DNA of 64,000 nucleotides from Ruminococcus sp. Lineage in GTDB: Bacteria; Bacillota; Clostridia; Oscillospirales; Ruminococcaceae. The translations under genes and the position numbers were made by a program. The stretch is from assembly GCA_021205185.1 (NCBI GenBank), contig JAJPYB010000009.1:1-64000 (forward strand), in the 5' to 3' direction. Shown one piece after another: positions 13,485 through 22,411 of this stretch. Below the pieces are notes generated by a model, which was not told the DNA's origin, did not search any database, and worked only from the letters and a program-made list of their open reading frames with translations. The stretch's first letter is position 1. Each line of letters begins with the position of its first letter.

Positions 13485-16025
13485 ATGCTTAAACTTTGTG
13501 ATGTTGACCTTGAAAAGGCTTCGCCGATGATAAAACAGTACGCTGAGGTGAAGCTGAAACACCCAAAGCATATACTGTTTTACAGACTTGGCGACTTTTA
13601 TGAAATGTTTTTTGAGGATGCGTCCTTAGCGTCAAAGGAGCTTGAGCTTACTCTTACCAGTCGTGACTGCGGTATGAGTGAGCGAGCGCCGATGTGCGGA
13701 GTTCCGTATCATTCCTGCGATGTCTACATAAAGAAGCTTATTGACAAAGGCTATACCGTTGCAATCTGCGAGCAAATGGAGGATCCCAGTGACGCAAAGG
13801 GACTTGTAAAGCGTGAGATAACAAGAGTTGTAACCCCTGGAACGCTTACTGAAAGCAGTATGCTGGATGAGGGCAGCAATAATTATCTTTGCGCTTTGTA
13901 TTATAAGGCTAAATGCTTTGCCCTGAGCTTTGTTGACATTTCAACTGGCTCTGTTCATCTGTTTACCTTTAAGGGTAAAAACGTAAGAACAGAGGTCATA
14001 AACGAGCTGGCTAAGTATACGCCCTCTGAAATAATAACCAATTGCACAGAGAAGAGCTTAAATGAAATAGCTGAATTTATCGACGATAAGCTTCATTCCT
14101 ATTTGCAGTTTTTTACTGACGATGCTTTTTCAGTTGATATTTACAAAAAAAGCGTGCTGACTCAATTTTCCGCTTCTTCATTTGAAGAGCTGGGACTTGA
14201 TGAAAGTAGTATTGAAGCGAACGTTATTTGCGGAATTTTCGGTTATGTTGAGAATACTCAAAAGGCAGCTGTCGGCAGATTTACAGAAATTACCCGCCAC
14301 AACAAAGAGCAAACTATGGGTATAGGCGTTACAGCTGTCAGAAATTTAGAGCTTGTAGAAACGCTTAGAAACAAGGACAAAAAGGGCACACTGTTTTGGG
14401 TTTTGGATAAGACAAAAACCTCTATGGGAAGGCGAATGCTAAGGACCTCGATTGAACAGCCTCTTGCAAACCCAATAAAGATAATGGCAAGGCTTGACGC
14501 TGTCGACGCTTTGGTTTCAAATTCGCTTGCAACGCCGAGAGATGTAAAAAGCCTTTCAAGGTCTGTTTTGTCGCTTCCGCAAATCAAAGCTCAGCTTAAA
14601 GAATTTGACAGCTCGCTTTTAGCGGAACTAAACGAGCAGATTTTTCCCTGTGAGGAGATTTCAACTCTTGTTGAAAACGCAATCGTTGACGAGCCGCCAG
14701 TAAATGTCAAAGAGGGCGGCGCCATAAAAGAAGGCTTTAATGCTGAGCTTGACGAGCTTAGAAGCATTATATCCAACGGCAAGGGAATCATTGAAGATAT
14801 AGCTGAAAAAGAGCGCAAAAAGACAGGGATCAAGAAGCTGAAACTAGGCTACAACCGAGTGTTTGGCTACTATCTGGAGGTTTCAAAATCTTTTGTGGAT
14901 CAGGTTCCGTCCTATTACATAAGAAAGCAAACGCTTGTGAATTATGAAAGATATGTAACCGATGAGCTTAAAGACGCAGAGAATATGATTCTCGGTGCGA
15001 GCGATAAGATAGTCAGGCTGGAGCAGGATATTTTTTCAGAGATAATTGCTTTTATTGCTGACTTTCTTGTTGAACTTCAAAGCTCTGCCAACGCAGTAGC
15101 ATATATTGATATGCTATGCTCGTTTGCAGAGGTTTCAGTAAGCAATAATTACGTTAAGCCTGAAATTTCAGTCGACGGAATCATTGATATACGAAACGGC
15201 AGGCATCCGGTCGTTGAGCTGATGCAAAGGGACGAGATTTTTGTTCCAAACGACGCATACATAGACCTTACTGACAATCGCTTGTCAATAATTACAGGTC
15301 CTAATATGAGCGGTAAAAGCACATATATGCGTCAGGTAGCTCTTATTACTCTTATGGCGCAGATAGGCTGTTTTGTTCCGTGCGATTATGCGAAGATTTC
15401 TGTTGTTGATCAGATTTTCACAAGGGTAGGAGCTTCTGACGACTTAACAAGCGGACAGTCTACCTTTATGGTTGAAATGAGCGAGGTAGCAGAAATTGTT
15501 AGCTTAGCTACAAAGAACAGCCTTGTTATTTTAGACGAGGTAGGAAGGGGAACCTCTACCTACGACGGACTTTCAATAGCAAGAGCTGTGGTTGAATATA
15601 TTGCCGGTAATTCAAGGCTTGGCTGCAAAACATTATTTGCAACTCATTACCACGAGCTTATCGAGCTTGAAGGAAATGTAAACGGAGTCAGGAATTTAAG
15701 CGTTGCTGTAAAGCAGGTTGGCGGAAGCATTAAGTTTTTAAGAAAAATTGTAAGCGGCGGCGCTGATGAAAGCTATGGAATTGAAGTTGCAAGGCTCGCA
15801 GGTCTGCCAAAGGCAATAGTAAGCCGTGCTGACGAGCTGCTCAGTCAGTTTGAAAGCGAAGCTATGAAAGAAGCTTCATCTTCGACAAGCGACCAGCTAA
15901 GCTTTGATGAGTTTAACGAGAATAAAGCTACTAAAATGCTTAAAAGAACCAATATTGACGAGATGAACGATACAGAGCTTCGGGAATTTGTCAAGAATTT
16001 AATTAAATATGTCAATATGACATAG
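13485..16025 (+). CDS. mutS: DNA mismatch repair protein MutS
   Basis: MutS recognises mismatches and recruits MutL. The N-terminal mismatch-binding domain starts at MIKQYAEVK and contains FYRLGDFYEMFFEDA, with the Phe-x-Glu wedge (FYEMF). Connector, lever and clamp domains follow. The C-terminal ATPase has Walker A GPNMSGKSTYMRQ, then SEVAEIV, Walker B DEVGRGTSTYDG and FATHYHEL. The length is 846 aa with the ATG at 13485, favoured because GAGGGG at 13466-13471 is too close to the track's GTG at 13473. It is followed 20 bases later by mutL. Confidence 0.97.
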   Translation: MLKLCDVDLEKASPMIKQYAEVKLKHPKHILFYRLGDFYEMFFEDASLASKELELTLTSRDCGMSERAPMCGVPYHSCDVYIKKLIDKGYTVAICEQMEDPSDAKGLVKREITRVVTPGTLTESSMLDEGSNNYLCALYYKAKCFALSFVDISTGSVHLFTFKGKNVRTEVINELAKYTPSEIITNCTEKSLNEIAEFIDDKLHSYLQFFTDDAFSVDIYKKSVLTQFSASSFEELGLDESSIEANVICGIFGYVENTQKAAVGRFTEITRHNKEQTMGIGVTAVRNLELVETLRNKDKKGTLFWVLDKTKTSMGRRMLRTSIEQPLANPIKIMARLDAVDALVSNSLATPRDVKSLSRSVLSLPQIKAQLKEFDSSLLAELNEQIFPCEEISTLVENAIVDEPPVNVKEGGAIKEGFNAELDELRSIISNGKGIIEDIAEKERKKTGIKKLKLGYNRVFGYYLEVSKSFVDQVPSYYIRKQTLVNYERYVTDELKDAENMILGASDKIVRLEQDIFSEIIAFIADFLVELQSSANAVAYIDMLCSFAEVSVSNNYVKPEISVDGIIDIRNGRHPVVELMQRDEIFVPNDAYIDLTDNRLSIITGPNMSGKSTYMRQVALITLMAQIGCFVPCDYAKISVVDQIFTRVGASDDLTSGQSTFMVEMSEVAEIVSLATKNSLVILDEVGRGTSTYDGLSIARAVVEYIAGNSRLGCKTLFATHYHELIELEGNVNGVRNLSVAVKQVGGSIKFLRKIVSGGADESYGIEVARLAGLPKAIVSRADELLSQFESEAMKEASSSTSDQLSFDEFNENKATKMLKRTNIDEMNDTELREFVKNLIKYVNMT

Positions 16026-16045
16026 GAAACTCAAATGGAGAAAGT

Positions 16046-18019
16046 ATGGCAAGAATAAAGGTTTTGTCAAGAGAGGTTTCCGAGCTTATAGCTGCAGGGG
16101 AGGTAATTGACCGCCCTTCGTCGGTTATAAAGGAGCTTTTGGAAAACTCTATTGATTCAGGCGCTACCAACATAACAGTTGAAATTAAAAACGGCGGCAG
16201 AACTTATATGCGAATTACCGACAACGGTTGCGGAATTTCGTATGAGGATTTGCCTACCGCCTTTGTTCGTCATGCCACAAGTAAGATAAATGAAAAAGAG
16301 GATTTGGAAAAAATATGCTCTTTAGGCTTCAGAGGTGAAGCGTTAGCGTCAATCTGCGCTGTATCTAAGGTTTCGGTTTTAACAAAGCAGTCTCAGGATC
16401 AGCTGGGTTCGAGAATTGAAAACGAGGGCGGCGAGGTTCGTTTGCTTGAGGAGTGCGGCTGCCCTGACGGAACGACTATTATTGTAAGAGATTTGTTTTT
16501 TAACGTACCTGCCCGGCTTAAATTCTTAAAGAAGGACGTTACCGAATCAAATTCTATAGCCTCGATAGTTAATAAGATAGCGCTTTCAAACCCTGATATT
16601 TCCTTTAAATTTATAAAGGACAACAAGCAGGAGCTTGTAACAGCAGGAGACGGAAAGCTGTTTTCAGCTATTTATTCGGTCTTCGGTAAGGAATTTGCAA
16701 ACTCTCTTTTGAAAGCCGATTATACATACAACGGCGTCAAGGTGTCGGGTTACGTAATAAAGCCGCTTTTGGCAAAGGGAAAAAGAAGCTTTCAGAATTT
16801 TTTTGTAAACGGAAGATATGTAAAATCTGTCACCTGTATGGTGTCGCTTGAAGAAGCGTATAAAAATCAGATTATGGTCGGAAAATTTCCTGCCTGCGTT
16901 TTAATGCTTGATATCGACCCGTCGCTTGTCGACGTAAACGTTCATCCTGCAAAAATCGAGGTGAAGTTTTCAAACGAAAAGCTCATTTACGACGCTGTAT
17001 ATTTTGCAGTTAAAAATGCGCTTATGAGCGAGCAAACTCCAAGCGAAATGGTAGGGGAAAATACAAGGCATTATAAAACCTCCGAGCTTTTCGGCTATAA
17101 GACTGACGACACAGTTCAGCTTTTCTTCAAGAGCGATAAGGTGCCTAAACAAGATGCGCCGAAGCTTGAATATGTAAACGAACAGGCAAAGCCAAAAACT
17201 GATTTTTTCCAAAATGTTTCTGTAAGGGAATCAAAGCCCGGCAAGGGTGCAGTAAGCGGCGTTTTGAAGGTTGACAGACCCGAGTATGCTTTTTCAAAGA
17301 AAAACGCTAATGTGGAAACAGCTGATAACAATATCAAACAAGAAAAGAACGATGAGCCAAAAACAGGCGGCTTTAAATATATAAACAGCGAAAGCTTAAA
17401 GAAAAAGGAAATAGTTGAACCGAACCCTGAAATTACAGAAAAAGAGGATGTCTATACTCGTGTAATAGGTGAGGTTTTTGATACCTATATCGTCTGTCAG
17501 CGTGGAAACGATATGTACCTGATAGATAAGCACGCCGCTCACGAAAGAATGAATTTTGAGAATGTTAGAAGAAGTCTTAACCGCCTTGACTGTCAGATGC
17601 TTCTGTCACCGATTGAGGTGCTTTTAAGCTACGACGAGTATGACGCTGTGATTGAAAATATTGAAAACGCAAAGGAGCTGGGCTTTGTTTTAGAGGACGC
17701 AAAAGCTCCGTTTATTAAGGCCTTAGGCGTTCCTGTGATAATTGATGCGCTTGACGCTGAGGAGGCTGTAAGCGAGCTTGCAAAAAATTACCTTGAGCAT
17801 ATGAAAAATCCTCAGATTGACGTATTGGACGAGCTTTGCCATTCGATAGCCTGCAAGGCTTCAATAAAAGGAAACGTACCGTCTGAAATTGAAGAGCTGA
17901 CCGAGCTTTGCGAGAAGGTTTTCGATGAGGATTTAGTTAAATACTGCCCTCATGGCAGACCTATATTTGTAAAGTTTTCACGGACAGAAATTGAAAAGCT
18001 TTTTAAGCGTATAGTGTAA
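16046..18019 (+). CDS. mutL: DNA mismatch repair endonuclease MutL
   Basis: MutL links MutS to strand incision. The N-terminal GHKL ATPase contains IAAGEVIDRPSSVIKELLENSIDSGA, DNGCGI, and RHATSKI followed by LGFRGEAL. The variable linker (about residues 330-470) is Lys/Glu-rich. The C-terminal domain has the metal-binding endonuclease motif DxHAxxExxxxE as DKHAAHERMNFE, plus ACKAS and CPHGRP. The protein is therefore the nicking type, as expected in bacteria without MutH. It has 657 aa. Spacing to mutS is 20 bases and to miaA 8 bases, so it is in one operon. Confidence 0.97.
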   Translation: MARIKVLSREVSELIAAGEVIDRPSSVIKELLENSIDSGATNITVEIKNGGRTYMRITDNGCGISYEDLPTAFVRHATSKINEKEDLEKICSLGFRGEALASICAVSKVSVLTKQSQDQLGSRIENEGGEVRLLEECGCPDGTTIIVRDLFFNVPARLKFLKKDVTESNSIASIVNKIALSNPDISFKFIKDNKQELVTAGDGKLFSAIYSVFGKEFANSLLKADYTYNGVKVSGYVIKPLLAKGKRSFQNFFVNGRYVKSVTCMVSLEEAYKNQIMVGKFPACVLMLDIDPSLVDVNVHPAKIEVKFSNEKLIYDAVYFAVKNALMSEQTPSEMVGENTRHYKTSELFGYKTDDTVQLFFKSDKVPKQDAPKLEYVNEQAKPKTDFFQNVSVRESKPGKGAVSGVLKVDRPEYAFSKKNANVETADNNIKQEKNDEPKTGGFKYINSESLKKKEIVEPNPEITEKEDVYTRVIGEVFDTYIVCQRGNDMYLIDKHAAHERMNFENVRRSLNRLDCQMLLSPIEVLLSYDEYDAVIENIENAKELGFVLEDAKAPFIKALGVPVIIDALDAEEAVSELAKNYLEHMKNPQIDVLDELCHSIACKASIKGNVPSEIEELTELCEKVFDEDLVKYCPHGRPIFVKFSRTEIEKLFKRIV

Positions 18020-18027
18020 GGTGAGTT

Positions 18028-18972
18028 ATGGAAAAGATACCTGTAATTGTTGTTTTAGGTCCAACAGCGTCCGGGAAAACGGCGCTTGCAATAGAGCTGG
18101 CGAGGACGTACAACGGAGAAATTGTTTCGGCTGACTCTATGCAAATTTATAAGGGAATGGATATAGCTACCGCTAAGCCGACGCCTTATGAGCTTTCTTT
18201 AGCTCCTCATCATCTCATTGGATTTGTAGAGTCTAAGGAACGATTTAGCGTTGCCGATTACGTCAAAGAGGCTCAAGGAGTAATTTCTGATATAAATTCA
18301 AGAGGAAGGCAAGCTATTCTTTGCGGCGGGACGGGACTTTATATAAACTCTCTTATCGACAACATTCGTTTTGACGATACTCATGAGGATTTTGAGCTTC
18401 GTGAAAGGTATTTAAAAATAGCTGAAGAAAAGGGAAACCACTATCTGTGGGAGCAGCTTAAAAGCGTTGACGAGCAAGCAGCCCTTAACATTCACGAAAA
18501 TAATCTGACAAGAGTTATAAGAGCGCTTGAGGTTTACGAGCTAAGCGGGAAAACAATTTCACAGGCTAAGGCTGAAAGTAGACTTGAGCCTTCGCCGTAC
18601 AGAGCTTATTTTATAGGACTTAAATTTTCAGACAGACAAATGCTTTATGACCGCATAAATGATCGTGTCGATAAAATGGTTGAAATGGGACTTGTTGATG
18701 AGGCGAGAAACGCCTACCTTGAAAACGGCTCAATGGTAACCGCTCAGCAGGCGATAGGGTATAAGGAGCTTATTCCGTATTTTCAGGGCAGAAGTTCTTT
18801 GAACGAATGTATTGAAAAAGTTAAACGAGAAACAAGAAGATATGCAAAGCGACAACTAACCTGGTTCAGGCGAGATTCACGAATTAACTGGATTGATTGT
18901 GACGAATTTGTAGATATTAAAAAAATTTCGGAAAAAATTCAAAAAGATATAGCCAAATCGGATTTTTTATGA
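18028..18972 (+). CDS. miaA: tRNA dimethylallyltransferase MiaA
   Basis: MiaA transfers the dimethylallyl group to A37 of UNN-reading tRNAs, giving i6A for MiaB. Near the N-terminus is the P-loop GPTASGKTALAIELA, followed by SADSMQIYKGMDIATAKPT. GGTGLYINSLI comes next, and RYAKRQLTWFRRD forms the tRNA-binding part. It has 314 aa, normal for the family. It follows mutL by 8 bases and precedes hfq, the same mutL-miaA-hfq order known in many bacteria. Confidence 0.97.
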   Translation: MEKIPVIVVLGPTASGKTALAIELARTYNGEIVSADSMQIYKGMDIATAKPTPYELSLAPHHLIGFVESKERFSVADYVKEAQGVISDINSRGRQAILCGGTGLYINSLIDNIRFDDTHEDFELRERYLKIAEEKGNHYLWEQLKSVDEQAALNIHENNLTRVIRALEVYELSGKTISQAKAESRLEPSPYRAYFIGLKFSDRQMLYDRINDRVDKMVEMGLVDEARNAYLENGSMVTAQQAIGYKELIPYFQGRSSLNECIEKVKRETRRYAKRQLTWFRRDSRINWIDCDEFVDIKKISEKIQKDIAKSDFL

Positions 18973-18978
18973 TACAAT
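18970..18978 (+). promoter_or_regulatory. Possible extended -10 promoter for hfq
   Basis: TGATACAAT is an extended -10 element overlapping the end of miaA, about 50 bases before hfq. No good -35 is visible, so this is tentative. Confidence 0.35.
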
Positions 18979-19029
18979 GTATGTTGAACAAGAATTTTTT
19001 CGGTAAGACAAGCTGAAAGGGTGAACAAA

Positions 19030-19266
19030 ATGAACAAAGCGATGAACCTGCAGGATATATTTTTAAATCAGGCAAGAAAAGAAAAAGTGCCTGTTACAGT
19101 ATTCCTTGTCAATGGATTTCAATTCAAGGGCTTAGTCAATGGATTTGACAGCTATGTTGTTATAATGGACTGCGATGGAAAGCAGAATGTTGTATACAAG
19201 CACGCTATATCAACAATCGCTCCGTCGAAAACGATAAACGTGCTTGATTCAGGTGATAATCAGTAA
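19030..19266 (+). CDS. hfq: RNA chaperone Hfq
   Basis: Hfq is a hexameric Sm-like protein that binds AU-rich RNA. Sm1 is seen in [25 protein letters not shown] and Sm2 in [12 protein letters not shown]. It has 78 aa, the short type typical of Firmicutes without a long acidic tail. The start is ATG 19030 because GAAAGGG lies 7 bases before it; the track's GTG at 19021 overlaps that site. It is downstream of miaA, a conserved arrangement. Confidence 0.95.
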   Translation: MNKAMNLQDIFLNQARKEKVPVTVFLVNGFQFKGLVNGFDSYVVIMDCDGKQNVVYKHAISTIAPSKTINVLDSGDNQ

Positions 19267-19282
19267 ATAGGAAGGCAATACA

Positions 19283-20479
19283 ATGAATTCGATAACCGTT
19301 AAGGTAATGGGTGTAGTTCTCTCTATATTCATTTTATTGATGGTGGGAAGTCAGTTTGTATATTTCGTAAGCGACTCGAGCGAAACGGAGGAGGCTGTTT
19401 TATATACTGTTGACGAAAGTGCTTCTTTTAGGGGTATGTTCGTTCGGGATGAAAAGGTAATTGAATATGACGGCGACGGTATTTTACAGTTTAATGTAAG
19501 CGACGCTTCAAAGCTTTCAACCGACTCGGTTATAGCTTATGTATATGATGATGAACAGCAAATATACTACAAAAGCCAGATTGAAAAGCTGACCTCCTTG
19601 AAAGAGGACTATGAAAAGGCTCAGAATCCTGGCACTACAAGCGGAATTGAAACGGAAGCACTCAGAACTAAAATATCGCAGCAGTATATGGAGCTGATTG
19701 AAAGCTGTGACAGCGAGGATTATGGAAGCGTTTGTTCGGTTCGCAAGGAGCTTATGTATCTGCTTAATTTAAATAATATCATTACCCGAAACGACACTGA
19801 CTTTTCAGAGCAAATAACTGAGCTTGAAAGTATGATTTCGGAATACGAAAGCTTAACAGTCGACCCCAAGGATACAATCACATCCAATGATTCGGGTTAT
19901 TTTGCGTCAACTCTCGATGGATATGAAGGCTTGGTTTCGATTTCTGACATTGAATATTTGACAGAGGAGAGAATAGATTCTCTTTTTAATGCCGAGCCTG
20001 AAACGTCTGAAAACGCAATAGGCAAAATTATCAGCGAGTACGATACTAAGTTTATTGGAGTTATTGAAAAGTCGAATAAGCTGGTTGAGCTTAGTCTTTT
20101 GTCAAGTAATTCGGTGAGCGTCAGGTTTAGCTCATCTGATAATGTCTACACAATGAGCATTGACACAATACGACCGATAGATCAAAACGAGGAAGAGTAC
20201 CTGATAGTTTTAGACTGTACCGTTTTAGATGAAACTCTCCTGCAGAACAGATTTGAAAATGCAGAGCTTGTCTTTGATGAATATACAGGTGTAAAGGTTC
20301 CCAGAGAAGCTATTCGTTTTAAAGACGGAGTAAAGGGCGTTTATACTCTTTTCGGCCAGGAAACAACCTTTAAAAAGATTGACGTTATATATGAGGGCGA
20401 CGACTTTGTGCTTTCAAGCAATACAGAGGACACCGCTTATGTAAACGTATATGACCAGATGCTTCTTGAAGGGGGTTAA
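19283..20479 (+). CDS. HlyD-like membrane-anchored protein of the division cluster
   Basis: This 398-residue protein has an N-terminal signal-anchor (about residues 8-30, VMGVVLSIFILLMVGSQFVYFV). A lipoyl/barrel-like strand pattern (EAVLYTVDESASFRGMFVRDEKVI), a helical hairpin (about 100-190) and a C-terminal barrel follow. It resembles HlyD-type adaptor proteins in layout, but there is no transporter or outer membrane here, so classical export is unlikely. It sits between hfq and yggS-sepF-ylmH-divIVA, overlapping yggS by one base. That suggests a link to the cell envelope or division. The molecular role is not known. Confidence 0.7.
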   Translation: MNSITVKVMGVVLSIFILLMVGSQFVYFVSDSSETEEAVLYTVDESASFRGMFVRDEKVIEYDGDGILQFNVSDASKLSTDSVIAYVYDDEQQIYYKSQIEKLTSLKEDYEKAQNPGTTSGIETEALRTKISQQYMELIESCDSEDYGSVCSVRKELMYLLNLNNIITRNDTDFSEQITELESMISEYESLTVDPKDTITSNDSGYFASTLDGYEGLVSISDIEYLTEERIDSLFNAEPETSENAIGKIISEYDTKFIGVIEKSNKLVELSLLSSNSVSVRFSSSDNVYTMSIDTIRPIDQNEEEYLIVLDCTVLDETLLQNRFENAELVFDEYTGVKVPREAIRFKDGVKGVYTLFGQETTFKKIDVIYEGDDFVLSSNTEDTAYVNVYDQMLLEGG

Positions 20480-21192
20480 TGAGGAAAATGGTTAATCAAG
20501 GTAATTTTGATTTTGTTGTTGAAAATTACAACGAAATATGTTATAATATGCAGAATGCAAGGGCAAAGTACACAAATGAGCAAAGTGATGTAAAAATTTT
20601 AGCGGTGACAAAGACCGTCGCTCCTGAAATTGTAAACGCTGCCATTGATTGCGGTGTTACGTTGCTGGGCGAAAACAGGGTTCAGGAATATCTTTCAAAG
20701 AAGGATTTTTACAAGCCCTGCGATGTGCATTTTATTGGGCACTTGCAAACTAACAAGGTTAAATATATCATAAATAGCGTATCCATGATACAATCTGTTG
20801 ATTCGATGAAGCTAGCCCAGGAAATTGACAGGCTGGCCAAAAAGAACAACAAGGTTATGGACGTTCTGATTGAAGTTAATATCGGTGAGGAGCTTTCTAA
20901 AAGTGGAGTTTCCAAAAGCGAAGCTTTTTCCTTGATAGAACAAGCGTCAGAGCTTGAGAATATAAGAATTCAAGGTTTGATGGCAATTCCGCCGATAAAT
21001 TCAAGCGATGAAATATACGCTTCTCTTTATGAAATATTTAACAGCTTGAAGGAAAAAAGCTTTCCAAACGTCGATATGAAAATATTGTCGGTAGGAATGT
21101 CGGGAGATTATGAGAAGGCTATTAAGTACGGCTCTAATCTTGTAAGAATAGGAACTAAGCTCTTCGGGGCGAGAAAATATGTGGAGGTTTAA
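20479..21192 (+). CDS. YggS-family PLP-binding protein
   Basis: This is a PLP homeostasis protein of the YggS/PLPBP family (YlmE in Bacillus), 237 aa, a single TIM-barrel domain. The PLP lysine is in ILAVTKTVAPEI near residue 43. LLGENRVQEYLSKKD, HFIGHLQTNKVKYI, VLIEVNIGEELSKSG and LSVGMSGDYEKAIKYGSNLVRIGTKLFG complete the motif set. The family controls free pyridoxal phosphate and amino-acid pools and has no catalysis of its own. The ATG at 20479 overlaps the previous stop. An ATG at 20488 is the alternative start. A promoter-like sequence lies inside the gene at 20519-20547. Confidence 0.93.
   Translation: MRKMVNQGNFDFVVENYNEICYNMQNARAKYTNEQSDVKILAVTKTVAPEIVNAAIDCGVTLLGENRVQEYLSKKDFYKPCDVHFIGHLQTNKVKYIINSVSMIQSVDSMKLAQEIDRLAKKNNKVMDVLIEVNIGEELSKSGVSKSEAFSLIEQASELENIRIQGLMAIPPINSSDEIYASLYEIFNSLKEKSFPNVDMKILSVGMSGDYEKAIKYGSNLVRIGTKLFGARKYVEV
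20519..20547 (+). promoter_or_regulatory. Promoter-like sequence inside yggS
   Basis: TTGAAA (20519-20524), 17 bases and TATAAT (20542-20547) lie within the first codons of yggS. It could give extra transcription of sepF-ylmH-divIVA, or be a chance match in AT-rich coding DNA. Confidence 0.35.
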
Positions 21193-21194
21193 AA

Positions 21195-21617
21195 ATGAGT
21201 GTAATGCAAAGCTTTAAAAATTTATTCGTTGGTACAGACGATACAGATGAGGAGTATACTGCTGTATACGATAATCCTAATCAGACTATCGATCCTGCTG
21301 TCGAAAAGAGAAACAGAGAAGTAAAGATTGCTGCAACAACTACGCTACAAATTGTACTTGCCAGACCTGCGGATTTCAACGAGGTTAAGGGAATTGGAGA
21401 CGACCTTAACGCTCAAAAGACTATTCTTTTGAACCTTGAAACCGTTAAGCCTGAGGACGCAAAAAGAATACTAGACTTTTTATCGGGAGTTGCTTATGCA
21501 AACGGCGCCGATATTAAAATGATGGCGCAGAAGACCTTTGCTATAATGCCTAGAAACGTTGACTTCTCAGGCGTTGATTTGATGAGTGAATTGGAAAACA
21601 ACGGATATAGCTTTTAA
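21195..21617 (+). CDS. sepF: Cell division protein SepF
   Basis: SepF forms rings that tether and bundle FtsZ at the membrane. The N-terminal helix MSVMQSFKNLFVGTDDTDEEY would insert in the membrane. A linker leads to the C-terminal SepF domain (about residues 45-130). That domain has IVLARPADFNEVKGIGDDL, TILLNLETVKPEDAKRILDFLSGVAYANGADIKMMAQKTFAIMP, the dimerising and FtsZ-binding core. It has 140 aa. It lies 2 bases after yggS and overlaps ylmH by one base. Confidence 0.95.
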   Translation: MSVMQSFKNLFVGTDDTDEEYTAVYDNPNQTIDPAVEKRNREVKIAATTTLQIVLARPADFNEVKGIGDDLNAQKTILLNLETVKPEDAKRILDFLSGVAYANGADIKMMAQKTFAIMPRNVDFSGVDLMSELENNGYSF

Positions 21618-22399
21618 TGAGTACGGACAGATTTTCATTTCTTGGCAATTTAAGCGATGAGGATGAAATTTTTGTTCGACGAGTCTGCGATGTAGCGCGT
21701 CGTGCTGAGGAAAGGTATATGCCTTGCTTTTCTCATTTTCTTGATTCAAGGCAGCGCTCTCTTGCAGGTGAGGTTTTAGCATCCCTCAAGTGTAATAGCT
21801 ATGCCTTTTTCGGAGGATATGAGGACGCATCGAGGGTAAAGCTGGGCGTTTTCCCTGAATATGAGGAGCCTGACACACAAGCGTTTGACATTTGTGGGTT
21901 TACTTTTTCCTATCGAAGTGAGGATAAGCTGACGCACAGGGATTTTCTTGGAAGTCTGATGTCGCTTGACATCAAGAGAGATACGATAGGTGATATTATT
22001 GTAGGCGACGGCAAAAGCGTTGTTTACGCAGATAAAAATGTCGGCTATCTTATTTTGCATGACATCAAAAAGATAGGACGAATAGGTGTAAAGGTGTCTG
22101 AAGGCGCCGATAGCACTGTTAGGACGATGCAGACTTTTACGGAAATTAAAGGAACAGTTTCCAGTCTCAGGCTCGACTGCATTGTAGCTCTTGCTCTGGG
22201 AATAAGCCGGGAGAAGTCTTTGAATTTGGTGAAGAATACAGGTGTCAGCATAGATTATCGCCTTATAAATTCACCTTCGTTTATGCTTGACGAGGGGCAG
22301 ACTTTCTCTATCAGAGGCTATGGAAAATATACATTCGTCAAAAATTGCGGTTTTACTCGCAAAAACCGTGTTACAGTTATTATAGAAAAATTTGATTAG
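21617..22399 (+). CDS. ylmH: YlmH-family S4 RNA-binding protein
   Basis: This 260-residue protein has an N-terminal and middle domain typical of YlmH (RRAEERYMPCFSHFLDSRQRSLAGEVL, GGYEDASRVKLGVFPEY). The C-terminal S4 domain (about 180-245) has LRLDCIVALALGISREKSLNLVKNTGVSIDYRLINSPSFMLDEGQTFSIRGYGKY. YlmH associates with ribosomes and in Bacillus helps rescue peptidyl-tRNA on stalled large subunits. It lies in the conserved yggS-sepF-ylmH-divIVA order. Confidence 0.92.
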   Translation: MSTDRFSFLGNLSDEDEIFVRRVCDVARRAEERYMPCFSHFLDSRQRSLAGEVLASLKCNSYAFFGGYEDASRVKLGVFPEYEEPDTQAFDICGFTFSYRSEDKLTHRDFLGSLMSLDIKRDTIGDIIVGDGKSVVYADKNVGYLILHDIKKIGRIGVKVSEGADSTVRTMQTFTEIKGTVSSLRLDCIVALALGISREKSLNLVKNTGVSIDYRLINSPSFMLDEGQTFSIRGYGKYTFVKNCGFTRKNRVTVIIEKFD

Positions 22400-22411
22400 G
22401 AGGACATTAAG

